Of a stretch of DNA of 64,000 nt, positions 35,367 through 47,174 are shown piece by piece. Under the pieces are notes generated by a model. That model was not told the origin of the DNA, searched no databases, and worked only from the letters and a program-made list of their open reading frames with translations. The translations under genes were made by a program, and so were the position numbers. Position 1 is the stretch's first letter. Each line of letters begins with the position of its first letter. Source of the DNA: Chelonoidis abingdonii (lineage: Eukaryota; Chordata; Testudines; Testudinidae); assembly GCF_003597395.2 (NCBI RefSeq), contig NC_133778.1:10430043-10494042 (forward strand), read 5' to 3'.

Positions 35367-36677
35367 AGATGCATATTGGAAAACATAATCCTAAGTGTAC
35401 ATACAAAATGAGAGAGTCTAAATTAGCTGTTACAACTCAAGAAAGATCTTGGAGTCATTGTGGCTAGTTAAGAACATAAGAACAGCCATTACTGGATCAG
35501 ACTAAAGGTCTATCTAGCCCAGTATCCTGTCCTCTGACAGCGGGCAATTCCAAGTGCCCCAGAGGGAATGAACAGAACAGGTAATCAAGTGATCCATCCC
35601 GTGTCACCCATACCCATTCCCATTCTGGCAAACATAGGCTAGGGACATCATACTTGCCCATTCTGGCTAATAGCCATTGATGGACCTGTCCTCCATGAAT
35701 TTATCTAGTACTTTTTTGAACTCTGTTATAATCTTGGCCTTCACAACATCCTCTGGCAAGGAGTTCCACATATTGACTATATGTTGTGTGAAAAAAAATA
35801 CTTCCTTTTGTTTTAAACTCGCTGCCTATTAATTTCATTGGGTGACCCCTAGTTCTTGTTGTATGAGGAGTCAATAACACTTCCTTATTTACTTTCTCTA
35901 CACCAAGTTCTCTGATAACATCTGCTTAATATGCAGCAGCAGTCAAAAAAATCTATCAGAATGTTATGAATCATTAGGCAAGGGATAGATAAAGAGACAG
36001 AAAATACTATAATGTCATTATATAAAACCATGGTACGCCCACAGCTTGAAGACAGCGTGAAGTTATGGTCACCCCATCTCAAAAAAGATATATTAGAAAT
36101 GGAAAAGGTACTACAGAAAAGGGCAACAAATATGATGAACAGTATCAAATGACTTCCATAAAAAACCTGGGACTGTTCAACGTGGAAAAGAGATGATTAA
36201 GTGGAATATGATAGAGGTCTATAAAATCACGAATGGTGTGGAGAAAGTGAATAAGGAAGTGTGATTTCACATCAGATGTCCCAGGCGTCACCCAATGAAA
36301 TTAATAGGCAGCAGGTTTAAAGCAAACAAAAGGGAGTATTTCTTCACACAATGTACGGTCAACCTATGGAACTTTTTGCCAGGGAACGTTGTGAAGGCCA
36401 AAAAGGTATAACTGGGTTAAAAAAACAATTAGATACATTCACAGCAGATAGATCCATCAATGGCCATTTGCCAAAGTGGTCAGGGATGCAATCCCATGCT
36501 CTAGGTGTCCCTAAGTCTCTGAATGCCAGATCCTGGAACTGGATACCAGGGGATGGATCATTTGATAATTGCCCTGATCTGCTCATTCCATTTGAAGCAT
36601 CTAGCATTGGCCACTGATGGAAGACAGGATACTGGACTAGACCGTTGGTCTGACCCAGAACAGCCATTCTTATGATG
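35367..36677 (+). mobile_element. CR1 LINE 3' part, interrupted
   Basis: The plus-strand CR1 starts TGGAAAACATAATCC, aligning with 44458 of the copy at 44065-45300. It runs to GTTGTCTATTCTAGTT-like sequence at 35469 and resumes at 35906 (AGTTCTCTGATAAC). It continues through the ORF2 end to the 3' terminus at about 36677 (GACCCAGAACAGCCATTCTT). The break is filled by the nested CR1 at 35470-35905. Confidence 0.8.
35470..35905 (-). mobile_element. CR1 3' fragment nested in another CR1
   Basis: A minus-strand CR1 3' end (AAGAACATAAGAACAGCCAT onward) is inserted in the plus-strand CR1. AGTT occurs on both sides (35466-35469 and 35906-35909), consistent with a short target duplication. The host copy reads continuously across the junction when compared with 44530-44560. 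Confidence 0.85.
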
Positions 36678-38404
36678 ATCACATACCATAATATAAACAT
36701 TTATTTAGGAAGCAGAAATTCAAGTTTGAAAAAAAAATGCTAGTTAAGTATTTTAAGTAGAAAATAAGTCATGAATAAATTTTGTACCTAATATACATTA
36801 ATTTTATATCCTGAAAAACTACTGCATACACAAAATATGTCTACAAAAATTGAGAATCAGATCCATAAAAAACAGTAGTTATTGTAGTTTTGTTTCCAAA
36901 TCTAGTACCAAATTCTCTGATATTGAACTTCTCCAAAATAACTGTCTCTCATAGAAAATATCGTATTCTCCTATTTGGATTAGCTGAAATTTAATCAAAA
37001 TTAAAGATAGTCCTGAAAACTTCATCAGTTTTTAGTACATTTTAAAGATTTCTTGCTTTTAAAGTAAAATCTTTCACAATCAGACCAATTCAGGGATTTC
37101 AGCAGACTCAGAAAGAAGGGACTTACCATTCCTTGTATATTGCATAAAGCAGCCTAATTACAATGTTCTAATATTAAATTGGTTTTAATGTTGACTGAGA
37201 ACTAATTAAAACAAAAAATATTGGAAACACACCTCTAAAGGTACATAATACAAAAACTATTTAATCTCTGAACACTTAATTTAAAACAACCCTTCTATTG
37301 CTTGAATGAAAAATTCATCTAGGTCATCAAGTGCAAAGGTTTTGGTACCTGGCAGATTTCTGAAGAAACTGTGCAGATTTGAACTCTTAAGTTTATGACT
37401 AGCAATCCTGTATCTTTACATTAAGGTTGTCTATGTGAATGGTCCTTCTGTATATGTTCTGCTGTTGCACAGACTGACTTGAACTAACTGTTTGAAGGGA
37501 AACAGGTTAAAAATGCCCATGGAATAACTGTTACATTTCTCCACATTGTAGATAGCTCACTTCAGCATTCCTTGTTCTGTAACTATTCCACAGATTAAAA
37601 AAAAGTTTGAATCTTTAATGATAAAGATGTGATTCTACATTTTAGTGCCAACACTTAAATCCTACTCTTTATGTTCTTTACTGTGCTGATGATTGGGACT
37701 ATCATCTGTATGCAGATCCAGTGGAGAGGCAGAGGTCCGGGGGTGGGGGTAGGCTGCATGTTGGCGAGCAAAGCTCTGCATTTCCAAAGCCAGTTTACTG
37801 TAAGTAAAATGTATGTGCACTATTGCTAAGACATGCAGCACCACCACACACTTTATTCCTACCATGGACCACTCCAACAGGCATAGAACCAGCATGGTAA
37901 GAAGCACACACAAAAATGCTTTAGCACTTTGTACTTTGATGATAATTAACTCCTTAGAAATACAGAAAATAGAACATGCTTTTGAAACAATAGTTGGCAC
38001 ATGCCTTGCAGCTTACTAGACTATATGCCTGGGTGCCATATTTAAGGTACAACAAGCTTTCCTATTAAAACATCATAGTCTTCTGCCAAATATAGTGCAT
38101 AAAGATATTACAAACTTTAAATTTAAAGAGCACAGCTTTATGAAAACCAGGGTTTTCTTAAATTAATGTCCTTATCTACCATATGTTATAAGCCCTATCT
38201 TGGATTTTAAAACAGGTTTATTAATTTTGATTTTCACAGTTTATGCTGTATTTCTTTTTTGCATTTCTATGAGTTTGGAAAATGATAAACTTGCTGCACA
38301 TTTGATTTTTCCTTATAATCAGTTTCTAATCAATTCACTATTGGGTTCTCATGCTGTAACAGTTAGGTTACAAACAAAAAGCAATGTTTATTTTTAAAAA
38401 ATTA
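36678..38404. other. Intronic stretch, nothing recognised
   Basis: AT-rich non-coding sequence. The open frames at 37662-38019 and 38200-38397 have no recognisable product. Confidence 0.4.
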
Positions 38405-39227
38405 CAGTATATACTCATTTATAAGCTAATTATTTTTAGTAAAAAAAAGGAAGCATCAGAGAAGGGGGTCGACTTATGAACAGGTATAGAGAGGGAGAGA
38501 TGGGACACAGCCCCTCCCCCCAACAGATGGAGCAAGGAGAGGCAGCACAACCAGCAGAGACAGAAGGGAAATGTCTCTCCGCTTCTGGCCATGCTGCTCT
38601 CCCCCCAGCCTCTGAAGCAGCTGCAGCTCCGGGGCTGGCAAGGCTGAAGCTGTGCTGCTCAGCCCTGCCCCCCAGAGCAGGCTGTGGCTGTGCCGCGCAG
38701 TGCCACCCAGCCCACTGGAACATGCTGCGGCCACACCATCCGGTCTGGCCCGCCGCAGCAGACTGCGGTTGCGCTGCCCAGCCTGCCGTAGCAGCTCCAG
38801 CGAGGCCAGAGACAACCTCCCCTGGCCCTCCCCAGATAAGGTGGGAAGGGAAGAGTGTGGGGGTCCTGGGCTAGGGATGGGGTCATGTGGGGGGTAGTCA
38901 TAGGGGTTACTCCCCTACCTCCCAGCTTGTCCCCCTGAAATATTTCCCCACCAGTTGCTGTCCCAGCCCGTCAGGGTAAGCAGCTGATGTGTTGGGATAC
39001 TTTGTTTACTTAGGTTTGCCTCCATGCCTGAAGACGCTCGAGGTAAACAAACCATCTCCGCCGACCAACAGCTTATCCTGATGGCCCAGGAGCCAAAGTT
39101 TGTTGACCCCTGAATTATAGAGTCAGCTTATGAACGGGTTAATAAATTTTTCTTATTTTTACTTAGCCATCTTGGGGGATGGGGAGGGAGTCAGCTTATA
39201 AACAAACCGGCTTATGATCGGGTACAG
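38405..39227. mobile_element. Tc1/mariner-like non-autonomous element, 823 bp
   Basis: The left end is CAGTATATACTCATTTATAA and the complement of the right end is CTGTACCCGATCATAAGCC. They are related inverted ends, each flanked by TA (38403-38404 and 39228-39229). The interior is GC-rich. A segment ending AGTTTGTTGACCCCTG near 39109 looks like a terminus of a separate hAT element nested inside. Open frames at 38436-38901 are composition shadows. Confidence 0.6.
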
Positions 39228-40339
39228 TAGTTTGTTATTGTCTAAATCCAATATTTTTCTCTAACATAACTAAAATACTACCCATTTTTTCCCCTGGAAA
39301 ATTTAAACAGTTTCTTAGTACTTAAAATATTTTAGGCTTTAAACTAAAATAGAGGTTTAAAGTGTGAGATAATTTAAAACCACCTGGATCTTAATTCAAA
39401 ACATTAGAGAGGATATTGGAAAATTCCATCAAGTAGAGGACTTAGGAGAAGAATAGGTGCTATTAAAGTTAATCCTGCCTCAAAATTAACTATTACAAAG
39501 ATAGAGGTTATGTATTTTTCTACTGCGGAAAAATGACCTTTGGTTTTATCTGGAAATGGTGAAAGTGTAAGATCAAATGCAAATAGTTACATCATATGCT
39601 AAATAAGAACATGGGTTCTTAAGATTCTAGACATAAGAAAATTCTAAACCTCCTTTAATTTGATGCAGGCTCAATCTTTATGTCTCTCCAGTAGCAACAC
39701 TATAGATGGAAAAGGAAAAAACTAACATGCTTGGCCAGTTCACAGTTTATTTGTTCTTTTCTGCAAGAGATCTCAATAGCAAGCATGCAATGAAATAGAA
39801 TCCTTTAAATCCTACAATTGGCTAGTTAGATAAATGGTTGCAAAGCCAGGTCTTAGTCAAAAGCACACAGAACTAGGATTTTAAAACTCTCTTCTACAAG
39901 AAGCAAATCTCTTTTAGAGGAAATCAATGTTATTCAACGGAATTTATGCTGCAAGGAAGAAAATATTCTGCAGATTGGGAGAAATTTTAAAGGACTGTGT
40001 TCGGAATAATTAGAGGGCAATGCTATATTTTGGAAGGGTGGATTCAAAAGGATATTGGACACCATAGCATATTTGATTGGGATGCATTTATGATCTTTTT
40101 TTCTTCTAAATCAGAAACGCAGTTTGGATATATCTGGGTTTACAACTGATAGCATACTCAGCAATTCTGTTTGGTATCACAATGGTCTAAAATATTTTCA
40201 AGAAGTTTCCTTTGCTTTGAAGGATCAAATTTAAGTATGAGACATGATCTGTTAACTGGTGTTGAAGTGAGAATTATGTACCAGGGTAATGATCGCTACA
40301 AAAACTTTGAAGTAACAATAAAAGAAGGCTGTTAACTAC
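39228..40339. other. Intron downstream of the 40340 exon, nothing recognised
   Basis: Non-coding, AT-rich. No repeat is clear. Confidence 0.4.
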
Positions 40340-40410
40340 CTTAAACAGATTTCACCAGTCTCTGTGATGTTCGGATGCCAGATTCTAGTCAAACATTTTA
40401 CCTTTGGAGG
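40340..40410 (-). CDS. UBE2F: UBE2F coding exon with the active-site cysteine
   Basis: A 71-nt exon encoding [20 protein letters not shown] then ICL and two bases of a serine codon. It contains the HPN motif and the catalytic cysteine in the GEICLSLL block, equivalent to Cys116 of human UBE2F (codon at 40345-40347). This cysteine forms the thioester with NEDD8 passed from the E1 (NAE1-UBA3) and then hands NEDD8 to cullin-5 with RBX2. The acceptor is TTTGTTTATTTTGGCAG and the donor AAG|GTAGTT. It starts in phase 0, matching the end of the 43167 exon, and its split serine matches the 16400 exon. One conservative change from the human sequence as I recall it (K to R before IWHPN). Reading is intact. 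Confidence 0.97.
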
Positions 40411-42505
40411 CTGCCAAAATAAACAAACAAATTACGATGCTGTCCTTTCAAATAAGTTAAATCACCAACAAACCATTATGAGCTGTACAGTTCCTGGAAG
40501 CTAAAATTTAAATTTGGGTGATCTCAGTCCAAGTTCTAATGCTAATCTGGCAGTTATCTTATGAAGCAGTTTAAATTGAGCAGAACAGGATATAAAACTA
40601 CAGTAACACTGCTACTTTCCCATTCAGTGTTATATTCAGGTTTTTGGCTTTGTAAACAAGTGGAGGAAGAGCAAAGATTCATTCCAGTGTGATTTCATCT
40701 TCTCAATAATTTTTTGGGTAAGGAAAGTATTTCCTATTTTTAAAGTGTTCACAGAAGTACTGAGGATAACTGTTTCATTTTACTATTTCTTGGGTTTTTA
40801 ACCTTGATGCAGATTTGTATTATTTTACAGTGACAACACTAAACTCAATTCAACATGTAGCTCCAACAGATGCTATAGCTCATTTTTAACGCATGTTGAT
40901 ACATGCACGTTTAAAAAAATCAGATTTCAAAACAGAGCCTCATTGTTCTAGTGTTGTAAGTCAAAGGAAAGTCAAACAATTCGAATAGATTAGCAACAGC
41001 AAGTTATTCCATCCAAATTCTCCATATTACAATATTCACTTTTCACATCAAGCAACTGATTTCCTCCAGCTGGCATATTGCATTTCAGGAATTAGCCATT
41101 ATATTTCATACAATACATGATTTATTTGAAGTTTAACAATTGTAACTTTTTTTAAAACAATTTCCCCATAGTTTTATATAAAGTCCTCAGCCAAGATATA
41201 AAATGGTTCTGATAACATCGCTCCACAGAAATAATCTTCCAGTAACTTGTCTCATATATTGGTCTCTGTCCGTTAATCCAAAGTCTTCATGGTCTTCAAA
41301 ATTTTAAGGACACATTCTAAACGCGCAGTCCAGCTCCCTGTGAATAAGGTGAAGGGAACAGGTGGTGGGAATTCACTGCCTCTGCAGTGCCTGTTCTGTG
41401 GCTAGAGGATTGTGGAAACTCCTCGCTTTAATGAGGAAAAAGGACACCTAGGGATTTCAAAATGGAAAGCTAGCTCTCTTCCCTTTCCACTCTCAATGAA
41501 GAGGGAGTGGAAAATGCTAGAGGGACACCAAATTAAGCATCGAGTCTGAAGCAGATATTTTTGGCACAGAGGAAAATACTGAAGCCTGTTAGTTCTATGG
41601 CATGCACAGCTCCTTAAAATGATGCTCTATACCCAAATCTTGGTCCTGGAGAAAATCTAAAGGGCTGGAATGCTTGGACCCTATCCCAAAATAGTTCAGT
41701 GTCAAGTGCCAAGCCTTCAGACAGCCCTTCAGTCATGATCCTATACTCTGTGTCACCTTGAATGGTCACAACACACAACATCAGCTACTTAGCAATGGCA
41801 AATCAAGAGAACCAAGCCATTTTTTAATAGAACAAGAAAATAGAAGAATTCTTTGATCTTCTTTCACTTCAAATTAGATTCGTTAGATCAGGGTTCTCTA
41901 ACAATTAATCTCAACTGAAAGCACTAAGAATGTGGAATACTTATTTGTATTACAGTAGCATCTGGAGTCCCCAATCAGGATGAGTAGCCAACGTGCTAGG
42001 CTTTCTATGTAAAATTGATCCATGCAGAATCAAGACTAAAATCATGAATTACAAAAAATGCTGAGGCCGGTAAAGGGCAAATTGTTTAAATGCAATACAT
42101 GCCCAGCCAAACTCCATACATACCTACAAGAAGTGTGCTGCATTTAGCAACAAAAAAATATTTTTTTCAGAGCAAGTTCTAGCTAAAATTTCCACTGTGT
42201 TTTATTTTCAGGGACATGAACTTAAACACTGCTATAGTAAGTAAATAGGTACCTAGGAGAGAACAAATAAAGCACATAAAAGTAAGTGAGAAATGTCACT
42301 GTTCATATGCTTCGGGTCATCACTGCTCCTTTTCAAGGGAGTTAAACATCATAAATGAAACTCCTGACTTAAGTGCACCAGTTTGACAACCTTGGAAAGA
42401 AGAGACTTTCATTCTTCTTCTACAGGAATGCTTAAGCATCCACCAAACAACATAAGAAGGCAGAGAGAATGGGAGGAATTCGCAGGGAGAGTTTCACATG
42501 TGACT
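40411..42505. other. UBE2F intron, nothing recognised
   Basis: About 2.1 kb of non-coding sequence between the 40340 exon and a CR1 fragment. No exon or repeat could be supported. Confidence 0.45.
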
Positions 42506-42835
42506 GAACATAAGAATGGCCGTACTGGGTCAGACCAAAGGTCCATCTAGCCCAGTATCCTCTCTACTGACAGTGGCCAATGCCAAGTGCCCCAGAGGGA
42601 GTGAACTTAACAGGTAACGATCAAGTGATTTCTCTCCTGCCATCCAGCTCCACCCTCTGACAAATAGAGTCTAGGGACACCATTCCTTGCCCATCCTGGC
42701 TAATAGACATTAATGGACTTAACCTCCATGAATTTATCCAGTTCTCTTTTAAATGCTGTTATAGTCCTAGCCTTTACAACCTCCTCAGGCAAGGAGTTCC
42801 ACAGGTTGACTGTGCGCTGTGTGAAGACTGGTGTA
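42506..42835 (-). mobile_element. CR1 LINE 3' fragment
   Basis: The complement of the CR1 3' end, beginning GAACATAAGAATGGCCGTAC and running about 330 bp to TGTGCGCTGTGTGAAGA. It is the same segment as in the copies at 16741 and 35470, 5'-truncated. Confidence 0.88.
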
Positions 42836-43056
42836 ACTTCTAGTCTGTACTCCTGAGTAGGCTATTCCAGACTGCTGCAAATAGGAATAGCCTCAAAAAA
42901 CAGATCTTTTCATCTTTAAAGGAACATTCCTATGAAACTTTAGCCACAGAAGTATAAAATTAGTGACATCACTAGATATGGGAGATTCTTACCTACAACA
43001 TAGCAAAACACAGTTGTCTGAAATTCCATTATTTGTAGAAAATGCAAATCACAACA

Positions 43057-43140
43057 CAAAGAAGAGCTCTGTGTAAGCTTGTCTCTGACACAGCAGAAGT
43101 TGGTCCAATAAAAGATATTACTTAATCCACCTTATCTCAA
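43057..43140 (+). mobile_element. Penelope-like fragment with decayed ribozyme region
   Basis: It reads CAAAGAAGAGCTCTGTGTAA and then CAGAAGTTGGTCCAATAAAA. The second part recurs at 54045-54068. The first part resembles the stem region of a hammerhead motif, but the CUGANGA box is altered and the GAAA box appears deleted. Classification as Penelope-like is by resemblance. Confidence 0.4.
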
Positions 43141-43166
43141 CTGAGAAAAATGACTTAAATACTCAC

Positions 43167-43234
43167 CACCATGTTATAGGCATCAGGAACTTCAATTTCA
43201 AACTGAAATTTTCCTCCTTGGTAATAACCCTCAT
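43167..43234 (-). CDS. UBE2F: UBE2F coding exon, residues about 72-94
   Basis: A 68-nt exon whose first two bases complete an aspartate codon. It then encodes [20 protein letters not shown] and MV, ending in phase 0. This is the E2-core beta-sheet segment before the PPKVKC turn. The acceptor is TTGTGTTTCTTTAATAG and the donor GTG|GTGAGT. The phase joins exactly with the upstream exon at 62064-62129 and the downstream exon at 40340-40410. One substitution from human (T to I in FQFE-x-EV), from memory. The EGYYQGGKF segment distinguishes UBE2F from its paralogue UBE2M. Confidence 0.97.
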
Positions 43235-44064
43235 CTATTAAAGAAACACAACATAAACAATTAAAGAAAAAGAGAAATGTTAAATGAGCACAAAGAAGAT
43301 ACCATCTAGTCATCATTACTTAGATTATGATAATCTCAACATCACTGAAATATTCCATTATACTTACACCATCTCTTTTTAAAATATGTCATTTTACTGT
43401 CAGCCTTACATCTCTAACCTTGCTTGCTTTCATGCTTTCTTCCACACTAACACCTCTGCATAGAGCACCTACTCCGAGCTGATGGAGAAATCCATCTGCA
43501 AGACCCACTTTATGAAGACTTAGCAGTAACAACTAAACTGATATAGTTAAAGCAGTACAATCTCCTTGGTGTGGTTATATTGATATACAGATGCTTATAG
43601 AGGTATAGTTAATTTAAAAAAAAATCACTTAACTAAAATCATGAGACCAGTACAAAAAGACCAGGCCTAAGTAATTCAGCCCTGAAAATACTGCAAAGCG
43701 GTCGATGGTTAGATTGAAAATTCAAATGCTACTGATTGATTAAAAACTCAAGGAATTTTGTCAAAGTGGTTTCTGAGAAACTATGGTATTTCCTTATATT
43801 TAAAATATCTTCAATGGAAAAAAGTTTGGGCTTTGCAATATGATTGTAAGAAAACCAAAGGATATTGTTTTTATGTTTAATATTTTTCCACAGTAGAACC
43901 TAAAAATGAGGTTGTGGCTTCCCAACTTTCTGTAGTGTTCTTTTTCCCCACTCTCTTGCTTTCTCCCCCTTTCCCCATAACTGTTTGAGATAAATATTCC
44001 TTAGAAAACAGATAAAATGTTACATGTCTTGGTACTTATAAATTTATCTAAAGAGTTCTGTTAG
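43235..44064. other. UBE2F intron, one probable miniature element end
   Basis: Near 43659-43672 the sequence AGACCAGGCCTAAG resembles the end of the miniature element at 22401-22612. The start of that copy is unclear. The rest is unrecognised. Confidence 0.35.
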
Positions 44065-45300
44065 CAAGCATGTGAACAAGGGGGATCCAGTGAATATAGC
44101 GTACTTAGATTTTCAGAAAGCCTTTGACAAGGGCTCTCAAAGGCTCTTAAGCAAAGTAAGCTGGGATAAGAGGGAAGGTCCTCTCATGGAATGATAAGTT
44201 AAAAGAATGGAGAGAGGTTAATAGTGGTATCCCCCAGGGGTCTGTACTGGAACCAGTACTTTTCAACATATTCATAAATAACCTGGAAAAAGGGGTAAGC
44301 AGTGAGGTGGCAAAATTTTCAGATCATACAAAACTATTCAAGACAGTTAAGTCCAAAGCAGACTGTGAAGAGCTACATAGGGATCTCTCAAAACTGGGTG
44401 ACCAGGCAACAAAATGTCAGATAAAATTCAGTGTTGATAAATGCAAAGTAATGCACACTGGAAAACATAATCCCAACTATGCATACAAAATGATGGGGTC
44501 TAAATTAGCTGTTACTACTCAAGAAGGATCTTGGTGTCATTGTGGATAGTTCTCTGAAAACATTCACTAAATGTGCAGTGGCGGTCAAAAAACCACTGTT
44601 GGGAAATCATTAAGAAAGCGATATATAATAAGACAAAAAATATCATATCGTCTCTAAATAAATCCATGGTACACCCACATCTTGAATGCATGCAGATGCG
44701 CCACCCCATCTCAAAAAAGATGTATTGGAATTGGAAAGGGTTCAGAAAAGGGAAACAAAATAAATAGGGGTTTGGAACAGCTTCCATATGAGGAGAGATT
44801 AATAAGATTGGAACTTTTCAGCTTGGAAGAGAGACGACTAAGGTGGGATATGACAGAGGTCTAGAAAAAGTAAATAAGGAAGCATTATTTACTCCTCATA
44901 ACACAAGAACTAGGGGTCATCAAATGAAATTAATAGGCAGCAGGTTTAAAAAAACAAAAACAAAAAAGAAGTATTTCTTCACATAACGCACAGTCAATGT
45001 GTGGAACTCCTTGCTAGAGGATGTTGTGAAGGCCAAGACCATAATAGGGCTAAATAAAGAACTAGATAGACATTGATGGACCTATCCTCCACAAATTTAT
45101 TAGCCAGGATGGGCAGGGACAGCGTCCCTAGCCTCTGTTTGCCAGAAGCTGGGAATGGGCGACAGGGGATGGATCACTTGAACTTTACCTGTTCTGTTCA
45201 TTCCCTCTGGAGCATCTGGCATTGTCCACTGGTGGAAGACAATATACTGGACTAGATGAACCTTTGGTCTGACCCGGTATGGCTGTTCTTATGTTCTTGT
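44065..45300 (+). mobile_element. CR1 LINE ORF2 3' half and 3' UTR
   Basis: The plus strand encodes CR1 reverse transcriptase pieces: the DFQKAFDKG block near 44110, IPQGSVLEPVLFNIFINNLE near 44230, then AKFSDHTKLFK at 44310. The catalytic FADD box is changed to FSDH. The C-terminal region FSVDKCKVMHTGKHNPNYAY follows. The 3' end is TGACCCGGTATGGCTGTTCT near 45290. It is 5'-truncated and carries several frameshifts. Confidence 0.9.
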
Positions 45301-45344
45301 TCCAAAATATTGTCCACAATACTTCCCAACTCCTCCATGGACAG

Positions 45345-45706
45345 GAACAAACAAAAATTCACTGTCCATGATCTCTACTGTAAATACCCCTGACTAAATC
45401 TTAGCTGGGGACCCAGGGCTGCTGCTCCCTGGCTGGTCCCCAGGGTCAGACACAACAGCCGCTGCTCAAGCAGTCCCTGGAGCCAGCTGCCCTGGCTGAT
45501 GTGTGAGAGGGCCCTGGGGGCAGCTGCCCGGGGCCACTTGAGCAGCAGTTGGTGTGGCTGTCCCCCAGGCTGCCTGAGCAGCTGTCCCAGAGCCAGCTGC
45601 TTGGGCAGTCTTGGTATCAGCCACATTGGCTGCTGCAGAAGTCATGGAGGTCGCAGAAAGTCACAGAATCCATGACTTCCATGATCTCTGTGACAGACAC
45701 TCAGCC
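45345..45706. repeat. GC-rich dispersed repeat with mirrored ends
   Basis: CACTGTCCATGATCTCTACT near 45361 and CATGACTTCCATGATCTCTG near 45671 frame a block of repeated GCTGCCC, CAGCTG and GCAGCAG words. The family was not identified. Open frames across it are composition shadows. Confidence 0.4.
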
Positions 45707-45793
45707 TTACTCATGATATCATGCTGCCAGGACTACTTCTGTTTCTTTGTCAAGCTTCCTGTTCAGCAGACACCCATAGAGACATCTTACGAG

Positions 45794-46050
45794 CTATGTC
45801 TACACTACAATAAAAGACCTGTGGCATGGCCTCAGCTGGCCAAGGTCAGCTGACTCACCCTCCTGAGGCTCAGGTTGGGCTCTGAGATCCTGCAAGAGGG
45901 AGAAGGTCTTAGCGCCCAGGGTCCAGCCAAGCCTGAACATCTATATACCAATATTTTTGGTCCCACAGCCCAAGCAACATGATCCCAAGTCAGATGACCT
46001 AAGCTCTGAGCCTCAGTGCTACAGATTTTTTTATTCAATGTAGACAATAC
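45794..46050. mobile_element. Miniature inverted-repeat element
   Basis: The left end CTATGTCTACACTACAATAA and right end TTATTCAATGTAGACAATA are inverted. The interior is GC-richer than the flanks. It is probably a hAT-type miniature element of the family seen at 14193 and 22401. Confidence 0.55.
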
Positions 46051-46092
46051 ATGGGCTGGCTGTGTTGGGGGAGGAGGGGGAGGAAAAGAGAG

Positions 46093-47062
46093 GGAGGGAT
46101 AGCTTAGTGGTTTGAGCATTGGCCTTGTCATAACCAAAAAGGGAAGGATAACAACCCTCCTGTATACAATACTATACAATCCCTCCTGGCCAGAGACACC
46201 AAAATCCTTTTACCTGTAAGGGTTAAGAAGCTCAGGTAATCTGGCAGACACCTGACCCAAAGGACCAATAAGGGGACAAGATACTTTCAAATCTTGCTGG
46301 CAGGGGGTGGAGGCTTTTGTTTGTGATCTTTGTTCTAGTGGTGTTTGTTCTTGGGACTAAGAGGGACTGGACATCAATCCATGTTCTCCAAATCTTTCTG
46401 AACAAGTGTCTCCTATTTCAGACTTGTAAGTAACAGCCAGGCAAGGCATGTTAGGTTTATCTTTGTTTTCACAACTTGTGCATTTTACCTTTGCTAGAGG
46501 GAGGTTATCCCTGTTTTGTTGTAACTTTGAACTAAGGCTAGAGGGGGTTCCTCTGGGCTCTTTGAATCTGATTACCCTGTCAAGTTATTCTCCATTCTGA
46601 TTTTACAGAGATGATTTTTAGGATTTTATTAAAAAGAAAATGTTCTTTTAAGAACCTGACTGATTTTTCCATTGCCCAAAGACCCAGGGATTTGGGTCTT
46701 TGATCACTTTGTAATCAATTGGTTAGGAGATTATTCTCAAGCCTCCCCAGGAAAGGGGGTGTAGGGACTTGGGGGGGGAAGAGGAACTCCAAGTGGTCCT
46801 TTCCTGTTTCTAGTTAAATCACTTGCTGGTGGCAGCGTAGCAGGTTTTAACCTAAGCTGGTAGAAATAAGCTTGGGGGGGGTTATGCGGGTGCCCACATC
46901 TGTACCCTAGAGTTCAGAGTTGGGAAGGAACCCTGACAGGCCTGCTAAACCGAGGGTTGAGAGTTCAATCCTTGAGGGGGCCATTTATGGATCTGAGGCA
47001 AAAATCTGTCTGGGGATTGGTCCTGCTTTGAGCAGGGGGTTGGACTAGATGACCTCCTGAGT
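46093..47062 (+). mobile_element. tRNA-derived SINE split by an LTR
   Basis: The SINE head (GGAGGGATAGCTTAGTGGTT to GGCCT, 46093-46125) and body (GGCCTGCTAAACCGAGGG onward, 46939-47062) are those of the intact copy at 53331. They are separated by the LTR at 46126-46938. The body ends in GACTAGATGACCTCCTGAG, close to the CR1-like tail, then passes into a 72-bp tandem duplication. Confidence 0.9.
46126..46938. mobile_element. Solo LTR of an endogenous retrovirus-like element, 813 bp
   Basis: It begins TGTCATAACC and ends ACCCTGACA, so TGTCA and TGACA form the short inverted ends of an LTR. It is flanked by an exact 5-bp duplication GGCCT (46121-46125 and 46939-46943) inside a SINE. An ATTAAA poly(A) signal variant lies at 46628-46633. 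No internal viral sequence is present, so it is the product of recombination between two LTRs. A 5-bp duplication fits class III-like or other 5-bp families. Confidence 0.85.
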
Positions 47063-47174
47063 TATAGTGTAAGAGGCATAGGAGAGACTCCTGGAATGGA
47101 AGAGCAGGGGGTTGGACTAGATGACCTCCTCAGTTATAGTGTAAGAGGCATAGGAGAGACTCCTGGAACGGAAA
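47031..47174. repeat. Tandem duplication, two 72-bp units
   Basis: Unit 47031-47102 and unit 47103-47174 both begin AGCAGGGGGTTGGACTAGAT and share AAGAGGCATAGGAGAGACTC, with about three differences. The first half of each unit is SINE 3' sequence and the second half is flanking DNA, so the SINE/flank junction has been duplicated. Confidence 0.95.

Noticed and set aside
38436..38901. GC-rich open frames of 80-132 codons on both strands
   Set aside because: They sit within a TA-flanked non-autonomous transposon, are alanine- and proline-rich by composition, and match no family.
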